NCBI GenBank assembly: GCA_029204225.1
Contig: CM055111.1
Location: forward strand, 2,915,029-2,979,028
Length of the DNA stretch: 64,000 nucleotides
Source of the DNA: Diphasiastrum complanatum
Taxonomy: Eukaryota > Streptophyta > Lycopodiopsida > Lycopodiales > Lycopodiaceae
Direction: 5' to 3'
Part shown: positions 47,816-58,243 of the stretch, piece after piece
Layout: the number at the start of each line of letters is the position of its first letter
Numbering within the stretch: position 1 is the stretch's first letter
Position numbers and translations under genes: made by a program
Notes under the pieces: model-generated
Seen by the model: only the letters and a program-made list of their open reading frames with translations
What the model was told of the DNA's origin: nothing
The model's database searches: none

Positions 47816-48573
47816 TCATTAAGCTTTGCATGCTAACAACTCTGATTGTACAAGAAACTGAGAGCTAAATCAAGCAAAAAAGCAGTTTTCCACTTTTTCT
47901 AACCTTTCTCTGAAGTGTATTTGGATCAAATCGGACTTGAACTGAATTTTTAGACCTGAATTGAGGTAGTACGGAATTCTGGAATTCCGCACATGTGAAA
48001 ATCAGAGTTTTTTCAGTCCCTTTGTTCTCCTCACTTATAGATCCAAAGATAGCAGTCTTATAGCTTGATGGAAAGCATTTGATCTGTACTTTCCATAGAA
48101 TTTAAAACCAAATCAATCTGATGTGTCTAGCAAGAGTTATAAGCTCTTAAAGAGGATAGGGATAGGTCCAAAATCCGAGTGACAGCATTTTGATTTGATT
48201 CAATTATACTTTGTTCTGAATCCATTGTTTTGAGCATCCAACACAAGAAACTGTAGATCAAGACTGAGTTTGAAGTATTTGAACACCCTTTGAGCCTTCT
48301 GAGTGTCAATAGTGTTTTCTTTTGAAGCATTTCACACGTGTCAAAAGTAGGACTCAAACCAGCCAAAGTTTCTCAAACCACTTTTAGTGTCTGATCTAGA
48401 TAAATTGTCTTGTGGAATATTTGAAATTCATCTCAAATATAGTTGCAAGTGTTTCACATAGGAAGGTAGTTCAACCTTGAAAATACCTATAGTGAAAGAG
48501 AGCAGCAACTCTAAGTCTGATAGGAACAAGCTCAAACATATCTCAATCCAATAACTAAGAAGTCTTCATTATA

Positions 48574-50275
48574 ATGGCATCTCAGGGAGGATATCTTCTA
48601 GAAGCCAATGAAAGACTAAACACTTCTAATTACTCAATTTGGAAGTTAAGAATGGAGTCTGTTTTGATACTCCATGATGTTATGGATATTGTGCTTGGTG
48701 TTGAGGAGGAGCCTCAAGCACAGGTTGAAATTCCTAAATGGCTCTACATTTCATTACGATGAATGTATCTAATGAAAATTTGAGAGAGATAGGATCTTGC
48801 ACTACAGCCAAAGAAGCTTGGGATGCACTAAAGACCATCTATGAAGCAAAGAATACTTCTAGAATACTCACTCTTAGGAATTAGATTTTCCAAAGTTCTC
48901 AAAGAACTGAAGAGAGTGCATCTAACTATGTTCTGAGAGTTAAAGATTTACATAGAGAGTTTTCCTTTGTTGGTGTTACCATTAACCAAGTTGAGCAAGT
49001 CATACTGAATGGCTTGAGAGATGTTAGTCTTTTGCTATTAAGGAGGAGTTACCTAATCTAGAAACTTTCCAAGGAATTCTTATTTCTGAAGAATCTAGAC
49101 AAAGTTATAAACTCTCTAGGATGAACAAACTTGAACATGGTGGAAGTGACAAAGACCTCTTTGTCAAAGGCAAGTAGAAAGGAAGGAGTAAGAACCAATT
49201 CTCTCAAACATACAACAAAGACAAAGCCAAAGATCGAGATCGAGATGGTGAAGAGGATGAAACATCTCATCCCTCTAACTCAAAAACCAAGAAGAAGAAA
49301 GTGAAGTGCTTCTTCTGTGGCAAAAAGGGGAACTATGCCTCTAATTGCTTTAAGAAGAAAAAACCAACTCAAGCAAGCTAATCCCTCCAAAGAGATTGAA
49401 GAAGATTCTGTTGCAAGTGATGGAGAAGGATCACTTATGGTGTCCAGTTTTTCTTCATCACCTTTCAAGAAAGATGGAGCTTGGTACATAGACAGTGGAG
49501 CCTCTTCACATATGTGCTGTTCAAAGGAGTCATTTGACTCAATCTTACCTTTCAAAGGACTCAAGAGATCTATTTACACAACTAATGATCATGAGTGTCC
49601 AATAGAAGGAATTGGCAACATTCCATTGAAACTTGCTTCTTCAAAAGTTCTTGCACTTTCTAATGTTCTTTTCATTCCAAAACTTACAAAGAACATAATT
49701 AGTGTGGGAAAGTTGCTTGATAATGGTTGTGATGTAAAGTCCAACTCCAATACTTGTTTTATCAAGAGAAAAGATGAGATCCTTGCTGATGAAACAAGAT
49801 GTGGTGGAATTTTTAAGTTGAATTCTTATGAGAATGCAAACCTTTGTGAAGTTGCTTTGTTATCTAAGGAGGAGCTGTGGCATAGAAGGTTGGGACATCC
49901 TAACTTTACATCTATGTCTTCTATGGTTAAGAAGGAGAAGGCTATTGGTCTTCCAAAATCTCTTTCTAAAGATTTCAAGCCTTGTGAGGCGTGTGCCATT
50001 GCAAAGTCACACAGAAAGCCATATTAGAAGTCTTTTATAAAGACTACTTATCCATTGGAACTCATACATTCAGATGTACATTTTTCCTCTTCTAAAAGTA
50101 TTGGTGGTGCAACATGCTTTGTCACCTTTATTGATGACTTTACTAGATACACTTGGTTGTCTTCAAAGGCTATGGTTTTTGATCACTTCCTTATCTTCAA
50201 AGCTTATGTAGAAAAACAGTTTTCTTGCAAAGTTAAAGCTTTAAGATGCGATGGAGGAGGTGAATATATCTCCAA
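48574..50275 (+). pseudogene. copia gag, protease and integrase start (5' half of a chimera)
   Basis: Gag starts MASQGGYLLEANERLNTSNY, WKLRMESVLILHDVMDIVLG, then a frameshift near 48740, TTAKEAWDALKTIYEAKNTS, a TAG near 48882 and further breaks. The zinc knuckle CFFCGKKGNYASNC has Asn in place of His. After a shift near 49360 a clean 236-codon stretch has AWYIDSGASSHMCCSKESFD (protease) and ELWHRRLGHPNFTSMSSM with CEACAIAKSHRK (pre-integrase), ending at TAG 50025-50027. Integrase follows: LIHSDVHFSS, FVTFIDDFTRYTW, ALRCDGGGEYIS. At about 50275 it changes to another family. Closely related to the 58-62 kb element. Confidence 0.9.
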
Positions 50276-51420
50276 CATAAATCAGTCGCTGATCCTGCAC
50301 CATTTCCAAGGAGATCTAGTAAAGAAAGAAGACAACCTGTCAGGTACATACCAGACAACTCAGCTTCTATATCAGAAGAGTTTTGTGGATTTGGAGGTGA
50401 ACCACAAACCTATCAAGAAGCTGTTTAATGTCCAAAAAAAGACAAATGGATAAAGGCCATGGAACACGAGATGGACTCCATGAAGAAGAACAAAGTACAG
50501 ACCCTTGAACGAGTGTCAACAGACAGGAAAACTGTCAAGTGCAAGTGGATCTACAGTATAAAGATCGTATATAGTAAAGTAATAATTACTGGTGTCTATG
50601 TTGATGACACACTAATTCTGTCAAAGAGCGACACATTGATTGCATAGGTGAAAGAGGATATTTCAAGGCACTTTGAATTATCATACCCAGGAGAAGCAAA
50701 ATTCTACCTGGGCTTGCAGACTGATAGAGATCTTGAGGGTAGAAGATTGTATCTACACCAATCAAGATACATTCAGAAAATCCTTTATGAATTTCAGATG
50801 GCTTATTGCAAGGGAGTAAATACTTCGATGATTTCTAGCACAATACTAACAAATGAAGACTATCCCAGAGATGATGCAGAACAAGAAGTAATGCAACATA
50901 AGCTTTAAAGAAGGCTTATTGGTTCTTTGATGTACTTGGCAGACAATATGCGGCCAGACATTGCTTACGCAGTGTTCAAATTGAGCCAGTTCAACATAAA
51001 TCCAGGACCCATACACTGGAAAATTGCCAAGAGGATCCTGCAATCCCTACAGCATACAAAGGACTGTGGGCTTTGCTATTGCCGTGATGCGGGATTTCAG
51101 GTGAAGTCCTATAGTGATGCGAGTTGGGCATCAATCAAAGATGACTCCAAGAGCATCTTAGGAGGCTACACCATCGCAATAGACCATCACAGTAGATGCA
51201 ATTGTCATTTGGATTAGCATGAAACAAACAATAACCGCCCAATCTTCTTGTGAGGCAGAGTATGTTGTTGCAGCCAAGATGGCTAATGAGTTGACATGGC
51301 TCAAACAGTTCCTAGATGGACTAAGAGAGAGCACCAACGAACCACTGATGTTGTACATGGACAACACTTCTACTATACATTTGACAAAGGATCCTGTGTC
51401 TACAAATTACTCTCACTATG
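50276..51420 (+). pseudogene. copia linker, RT and RNase H of another family (3' half of a chimera)
   Basis: A linker with SEEFCGFGGEPQTYQEA-like text and MEHEMDSMKKNKVQTLERVS is followed by VKCKWIYSIK; the RT palm start is then deleted up to IITGVYVDDTLILSKSD (catalytic YVDD). Next come GEAKFYLGLQTDRDLEGRRL, RLIGSLMYLADNMRPDIAYA, SYSDASWASIKDDSKSILGG and SSCEAEYVVAAKMANELTWL (RNase H). Stops near 50424, 50646, 50906 and 51215 and frameshifts make it inactive. It matches the 19.8-21.9 kb family (EEFCGFSGEPQTF, VYVDDILIL) and not the gag-protease family upstream, so the join at 50275 is a recombination between families. Confidence 0.88.
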
Positions 51421-51747
51421 AACAAAAGGTCGAAATTAAAACACAATCAATTGATTTAGCATGTAATACTGGAAATTTGAGATACTGTAGTAAACATGTC
51501 GTTGGAACAATTTTCTACACAGAAATATGCTAGTCTGTTACACTTTTGCTCTAAAGTACTCAATGGAAGCATGGTTTCATATTGTTCATGCAAATCAATT
51601 TATATCCATCAATGAAGTAAAACATACTCTCATTTCAACAGATGTGATCAAACTAAACCAGAAGTTGCAACAACTGTTTCTCAGTCGTCTCCTTGAAAAT
51701 GCTTAATTTTCAGAGTTTATCTGTTGAGAGAAACGCCCATCTCCAGA

Positions 51748-51861
51748 AAATGATCTCTGTGTGCTAGTCCCTAGTAACTATAGCTGACATTGTAAATTGT
51801 ACACAGAGTTCTCCTTGTCTGAGGATAGTTACTAGGGACTAGCTGCACACAGAGATCATTT
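51748..51861 (+). other. 34 bp-stem hairpin, possible foldback element or small-RNA precursor
   Basis: AAATGATCTCTGTGTG and CTAGTCCCTAGTAACTAT (51748-51781) pair perfectly with the reverse complement at 51825-51861, interrupted only by a 3 nt bulge in the right arm. The loop is 43 nt. No protein or terminal repeat is associated. It follows the copia remnant by about 330 bp. Confidence 0.8.
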
Positions 51862-54800
51862 AATAGTTATAATTTAATAGCCCTGTATTTGTTTCTAACA
51901 ATCTGTCAAGACCTATTAAATTGTATATAGATGACATTCAACTCAAAATCTGAGCTCCAAAACCAAATGTTATTCTCATCACAATGTGACCTCGTCTGCA
52001 GTCCAGACTCTTATCGTTTAATCAACGTGGTAGCACACTTTATGCCCAGCAGCAACGTCATTTGATGATCTGTATTAGAGGTTTGTAAGAAAGTGCATAC
52101 TTTGTCTACAGGCACACAGCTATAATACTTGCATTGCACTGATGCTACTTCGAAACAGAAATCAATAATTTGGTCTACGTAGCAACATAAGTTGTGTGAT
52201 GTATAAAAGCTTGTGATTTGTGTACAAATTATGTCGATTATCATAAATTATAGATGAATCATGAGATCAGAAACATTTTTTGAGATACCGGTTAGCTTCC
52301 ATTTATTGGCTTTAAGTGAAGATACTTGGTTATATTCCGGCCCACTCTTTATCCGTCTTGTTTTTGTTTTCACTGTTTGTATAACTATGTATTCCTGTAT
52401 TAGCGATTCACAAAGATTTACACTTTATGTACAGAATTGTACAGCGTGTGTAGAGTATTAACAAGTAATAGTTTTGAGCAATTGATACTGTTTCCTGTAG
52501 GTATCTTACTCTGAATCTATCTGAAATTACTTTTAGACCAAAACTCATTTCTATACCACATTTGGTTCTCTTCCAAAAATTATGCAACCAACAGATTCCC
52601 AAATAGAATTTTATCCCATCACTTCACCCCTCCTTTTAAAGCAATTATAAATTTCAATAAAAGTTAACTGGAAAGATGATATATGAAAATATCCAAATCC
52701 AATAAAAGTCAGTAATAAGTGCTTCAAATATTTTCAATCTGAGAGATAGAAACTACTATTCCATCGAAATCCATTTATGCAACAGAGATGTTCTAGGTTT
52801 AACAAATTGAAATATTTTAACCTTAGAATTTATCTAAATTTCAAGGCTATTCACACAAGTAGTAGTTTATATGACATAACATTCTTTCAGAAGACTAACT
52901 TCATGTTGGAAAGAATCATATAAATCAGTCTGATATCTATTATATATTCAAGAAATTACTAAGAAGTAAATGATTAATTAAGAAAGCGAAAAATAGATTT
53001 GAGGGCCTCTGATTTTGTAAATAATGAGATACCATATTAGGATCTAGATTAAACCTCAAAATTTTCCAAAATACCCCACATTTGATCGAATGGTTTTCTT
53101 CTTTCCCATATCGCGACTAGGTACTAAAACACACCATTGATTATCAGATCTTTACAGTCCTAGAATTTTCTTTCCAAAATTAGTGATGTCCCATACCATC
53201 AGCTTTTCCTTCCAAAAAACTCTGTGACCGCCTTATCGGATATTCTAGAGATCCTTTGATCATCTAGCTGTCCTATAATCCATATAGGATATTATCTCTT
53301 GTTTTCAAACACTGGAGAATCCATTTATTTGGAGATTGGCATGCCTATCAGATGGATACCACAAATCCACATCTGACCATGTGACTTAAACAGAAGAATT
53401 AATATGGTTCCACATTACATTCTGATCTTTTGTAGTTAATGAATAAGCTTCAAATCCCCTACTGATGCATCAAATCTAGGGACAAGCTTATGTCAACTAA
53501 CAGATCCAATGTAATCCACGTATTAGATTCCACTTCTAACTCACAATTGACATCCAAAATTGCGGATAACTCAAAGGTTACAAAGATAACATTTATTAAT
53601 TCAATTAAGTGAATTTAATCCAGGAAATTAATGATCAGTAGTAAGCAATTATTTACTGGGATTTACCTAAAATCTTAACTGCAAAATACATTTCCCAATC
53701 ACACTTACTACCTCTGATGTCCACTCTTCTCTCCTTAGAATTTTTAGTTCCGTCAACTAAGGTTCCAAGAAGACGTAGCGACAGTAGTAAATGTTTAAAA
53801 TTGATTATTGTAGGAAAAAAGTCTGAAACAATTTCATTTCTATCTTATCTCTGGGCTGAATCACTGATATACCAAAAATCATCTACTAGTTATGAAAAAC
53901 ACTACTAGTTTGATCTTCTGAATATAATTCACCCTAGGATTTAACTAGAAATGAAATCAGTTTTATACTTTTGATTAGTTCCTATCAATTACAATTTCTC
54001 CAATAAAACTGGACTGTTTTTTTGTTATTGACTGGTTTGGCATTACTATATGAAATTTCATGAATGGAAATCCACCAATAGGATTTGAGTAATTCTTGAA
54101 CCATATCATGTTAGATTTACTGTCTAGATAAAGAATACTATTGCCACTCATTCAATTTGGTCATTTCATATTGTTTGACGATTTTAATTCAAATTTGACG
54201 AGTATCTTGCACAAACATTCACTTGACTGATTTCTAGCAATCAACATCGATTAGAAAACTATCAGACAAGTAACTGATTTCAAATTTTAACCAAATTGAA
54301 ATTCAACAAAAAAAAAAAATTCAAAATTGAACTTTCAATCTGGGAGTTCCCAACTCCAAAATGACGGTACAGTAAAAATTGTCGGCAATTTCATTGCGGT
54401 TCCTTCCGTCAATTTTAACTTATCTATCACCAGGAAATAATTTAGACTTACTGAAAACAATGTGACCCATTCTAACTGGTAAACCCAGTTTAATCAATTC
54501 ACTAATCTAAACCAATTTCATAGATAACGAAAAAATGATCGAAATTTTGTTTTTTTGTTTTTTTCCAGAAAACTCAATTTTTGCTTTTTTTTATAGACAT
54601 AATTCGAAAATACTGTTAGTACAAAAGGCAATCGAAACATTGTCCGATTCCTAATGTTACAAACCCAATGTCAAACTGGCATGCTAAGCACACTATATTA
54701 ATCACAAAATGTCATTCTGGAAGTTTTTACGGAAAATTCAGTTTTACGGAATTTGTTAGCCAATATCACTGATTTGTGATCCAACTGTCAAAGCACATGC

Positions 54801-56600
54801 GTATGGCCACTCAAATCGATTGTAGATCCATCATTCATGTCAGAATCACTCTTAGAATCAGCATGCAACCAATCCATGCAAGCATAGTACTGCAAATTAG
54901 GGAAATGACTGGCATGCAATCAGAATAATTTAAAATTTTGCCAATTTTACTCGCAAAATTGCAAAATTTCAGATGATCATAACTTTGGCTACAGGACACC
55001 AAATTGGGTGTTGTAAAGGAAGACCAAGTGAACAAGATGCTTTCCACATCAGCCTACCACCTAGGCTTCACACGTGCAAGATCAGAGTGTCAGAAAATCT
55101 GTAGTAGGCACATTTTCACAAGACAATATCATGCAAAAACATGCAAACACCCATTCCAGCCCAAAATTGATGCTACCAACAGTCTTAAACAATCAATTAG
55201 ACTTTCATGAAGCATTCATACTGATCCTAAGATGCAATATTGGCTGAGAATGAAGAATTCTTGATTTGTAGAAGTCAAAATAGCTTCAAACTTGTTGGAG
55301 ATGGTGCATAAGCCACCAGCCATCATTTTACAGGTCTGATAGCTTGTTGGGAAGGTAAAAAGGAATGGTAATCAGGCTGTAAATAGTTCTAGAATGATCT
55401 CCTTATGGATTTGGAGAGATCCATCCCCCAAAAATCACCAAAAATGGTCATTGTTTGAACTTTTTGACTTCCTACAAGTTCAATTGCTGAAATTCTTGGT
55501 TCTAACTTCAGGAAAAGCTTCAAAAGACTTTGGTACACCTCTTTACAAGCTCTACATGGTGTTTTCCAGCCAACTACTATCCAACTTTATGAAAAAACAA
55601 GCAAAAATGATGATTTTTGTCTATTTTCCTGTTTTTTCATCACAATAAAGTGAAAATTCATGACATGCAACTCTTTCTCTAACACATGCAAACCAATTTA
55701 CAGAATTATAATCATCTAATTGGTCTGATCTTGCTGGATTTTGGTTCTTACTATCTAATTTGTGCCAAAAAGCAAGAAAAACTAAGCAATTTTGACCAAA
55801 ACATAGCCTAGAATCATAAATCATTGGAAAGAACTGGCATGCATCATTAATTTCATCATTAATGAATTCTAAAATGAAAGTACACTTGCTGGGAAATTCA
55901 AATCTACCAAAGATTTGATCTACACAAGAAAAAGCTCCAAAAAAGCAACACAAATTGTCCTTCAAGGACAATTCTCCATAAAACCACAAAGAACATGCCC
56001 TGGCAATGAATCAATGACTACAATGAGGAGTAGGGCGAGTTTGGCCTCAATATATAGAGCCAAAAGCAACTTGGGCACATAGCCATGCATAGCCCTAAGT
56101 TCCCTATACATAAATTCACCTAGAATAGAGTCCTAAGCATGGAACTCTACACATGAATACACTGTCTCATGCCTTGTCTAAACTCCATTTAGTGTGTTCT
56201 GGGCCTCACAAGGATATTAGTTACTTTCGGGTCACATCCAGTATGACGTGGCATAACTAACAACTTGATTTACTGGAGTACCATGTATCCAAGACTAGGA
56301 GTTTACTGAATCCTACTTACTGGCCATGGACATAACACTGATCACTCCAACAAATGAAGAACAGCTCCTAGATGAAGAACGTCTCATTCCCAGCATGCAC
56401 AACTGACACCCGTGGACAAAGATTCTCAAACAATCATGGACGAAGAAGCTACGGGAAGCACGTGATGCAGCACAGGAAGACGAATTAGCAGGAGGGAGAG
56501 AGCATTGTTAGCATGATGTTAGAGCAGAGGAAAATGAAGGAGGATCTTCGAGCAGAGGAAAACGAAGGAGGGACAGAGCGAAGTTAGCGCCAAAAAAATT
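51862..56600. other. no gene recognised; AT-rich
   Basis: Nearly 5 kb without any recognisable coding sequence on either strand. A perfect palindrome AATTGTCCTTCAAGGACAATT lies at 55953-55973 and a TATA-like CTCTATATATTGAGG near 56041-56055. TTCACACGTGCAAG near 55067 resembles the LTR/leader palindrome, so part of 54.8-56.3 kb may be old LTR or leader. A 24 bp near-duplication around GCAGAGGAAAAYGAAGGAGG lies at 56523-56573. Confidence 0.45.
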
Positions 56601-56639
56601 TGGTGCTAATTAATGTTGCCGCCGGGCCAATTGTACAGT

Positions 56640-56717
56640 TGGCATTTTTTGGGTCCTAAGTTTGAGCATTTTTTGGGGTCCAAGTTTGAGCATTTTTTTT
56701 GGGTGTAAGTTTGAGCC
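56640..56717. repeat. approximately 28 bp tandem repeat, three units
   Basis: Three units of TTTTTTGGGGTCCAAGTTTGAGCA with slight differences. The minus-strand frame across them gives a repeated KKCSNLxP peptide, which is a consequence of the repeat. Confidence 0.8.
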
Positions 56718-56879
56718 TCATTTTCGAAACCATAAAGCATATTGGAGTTTTCAACTGCAAGGAAGATTACGATGATGTCAGTGAGAGACAACGGCCCATG
56801 TGCATCATTAGAATTGCCTTCACACACAAGCGATGGCCGGCTGAGGGTGACAATAGATTTCTCTCGGCCTCCCTCTTGC

Positions 56880-57494
56880 TTCTCGATTGATTGATGATCT
56901 ATGTCCAATGATAAGGACAAAAATCACAACATAAGCATCAAACGTGAGCTATTTTGACCGATGTACATGAATGTCCTACACTTGAGATTCCTCTAATCTA
57001 AACACTCAATGTCGAGTGATGATTGACCAGGAACAAAATTGAGACTTCTTGCATGTAGGCATCATATTGAAGTTATGTCAAATGATAAACATCAACTTTC
57101 GGCTATCTCAAATAGTAGGGACCAGTTTCATTGACAATGGATCAAACTTGAGTAATCTGAATGTTATAAATTTAAGATCACTCGAGTTTGATCACTCAAT
57201 GAACTATGTGGAATGTTAAGACCAAAATTGCAATCTACTACGAGTGATAGACATCAAATTGTGCCATCTCAAGTGGTAGACATCTAATTTGATCAAACAC
57301 AATCTATTGGATCAAACATGAGTTTCCTCAAGTGATAAACATCATACTTGAGCTATTCATTTTTTGTAGGCTTGTAATTCTCCGAATTCAATCACGCTAT
57401 GACAAATCTTCAATGACAAGGGCTAAAATTGAGCTATCCCAAGATAGATTTGAATTTTGAACTATCTCATGCCATAGAGGTCAATTCCATCGAC
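56880..57494. repeat. degenerate repeat DNA left of the complete copia element
   Basis: Variants of AGTGATARACATCA followed by an ACTTGAGCTATCTCA-like word recur several times (for example near 57075, 57245, 57335). The same motif occurs right of the element at 63730-64000, so the element landed inside this repeat block. Confidence 0.55.
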
Positions 57495-57499
57495 CAATC
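57495..57499. other. target-site duplication, left copy
   Basis: CAATC directly before the left LTR, identical to 63725-63729 directly after the right LTR. Five bases is the usual copia target duplication. Confidence 0.95.
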
Positions 57500-58225
57500 T
57501 GTTGATTTTCACATGTGTGGACTATCCACTACATGTACTTGTGATCTCCTAAGGTGTGTAGATGCACCAAGATTGAGATTCAAGATCAATCTTGAATCCT
57601 ATGGCAAAAACACACTACTACATGCATTCAATCACTTCCAACTCTCACTCACACGTGTGGGAAGTATTCAAAAAATTATCTAAGTAAAGACAAGCTGCTC
57701 TCCTCGGGTAGAGAGAGAAAATACATCAAGAGCTCTCGGGTAGAGAGAGAAAGCTAGAAATCCAAAAACTCACAAAATCCATGAAATCACCAGATCAATT
57801 GATTTCAAAATGAGGAGTACAATGATATTAGTAGGTCCATGAGCTACCACTATGCTTAACTATGATTGGACCACATTTTGTCACCTCTTGATCCTATTGG
57901 ATCATTGATCTATGCACCTCTTAATTCTATTGGACTATATTCAAGCACACCTCAATTTCCTATTGGACCTCACAAGGTTCCACCTCTATATCCTATTGGA
58001 CCTCTTGGAATTCATCAAACAAAAACTTTACACTTGTCTACACTCTAATTAGCAAGTGTTTAGCCTCTTACTCTAGTTTGGCTCAATAGTGGCATTACAA
58101 GTGGAAATGCATAATTTGCCATCTATGCCAAATTTATTCCTATCAACATCCTACACCTAGATGCTTGATGTAAAAAACATAAGACCCCTATATCTAACAT
58201 AGATAATCTTTTTCAATTCTTCACA
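57500..58225 (-). mobile_element. 3' LTR of the complete copia element
   Basis: In plus view TGTTGATTTTCAC ... TTCTTCACA; in element sense TGTGAAGAATTG ... AAATCAACA. It has CACATGTGTG at 57510-57519 (one change from the palindrome), CACACGTGTG at 57650-57659, a twice-repeated TCGGGTAGAGAGAGAAA motif and the 33 bp repeats at 57882-58013. Confidence 0.96.
57882..58013 (-). promoter_or_regulatory. 33 bp tandem repeat x4, each with a CCAAT box
   Basis: Four head-to-tail 33 bp units each begin CACCTC and contain CTATTGGA; in element sense each has TCCAATAG, a CCAAT box. A fifth ATTGG precedes the first unit. ATTGG words fall at 57865, 57896, 57929, 57962 and 57995. The plus-strand open frame with repeated PIGP peptides is only the translation of the repeat. 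The same array lies at 63381-63512 in the other LTR. Confidence 0.85.
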
Positions 58226-58236
58226 CTCCTCCTAAA
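58226..58236 (-). other. polypurine tract
   Basis: In element sense TTTTTTAGGAGGAGTG ends right at the TGTGAAGAATTG start of the 3' LTR. The related element at 6.5 kb has GAGGAG in the same place. Confidence 0.85.
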
Positions 58237-58243
58237 AAATTAT

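Noticed and set aside
57866-58048. 60-codon frame with repeated PIGP peptides (also 63365-63547)
   Set aside because: It is the 33 bp LTR repeat read in a frame (33 bp = 11 codons); no start context or family.
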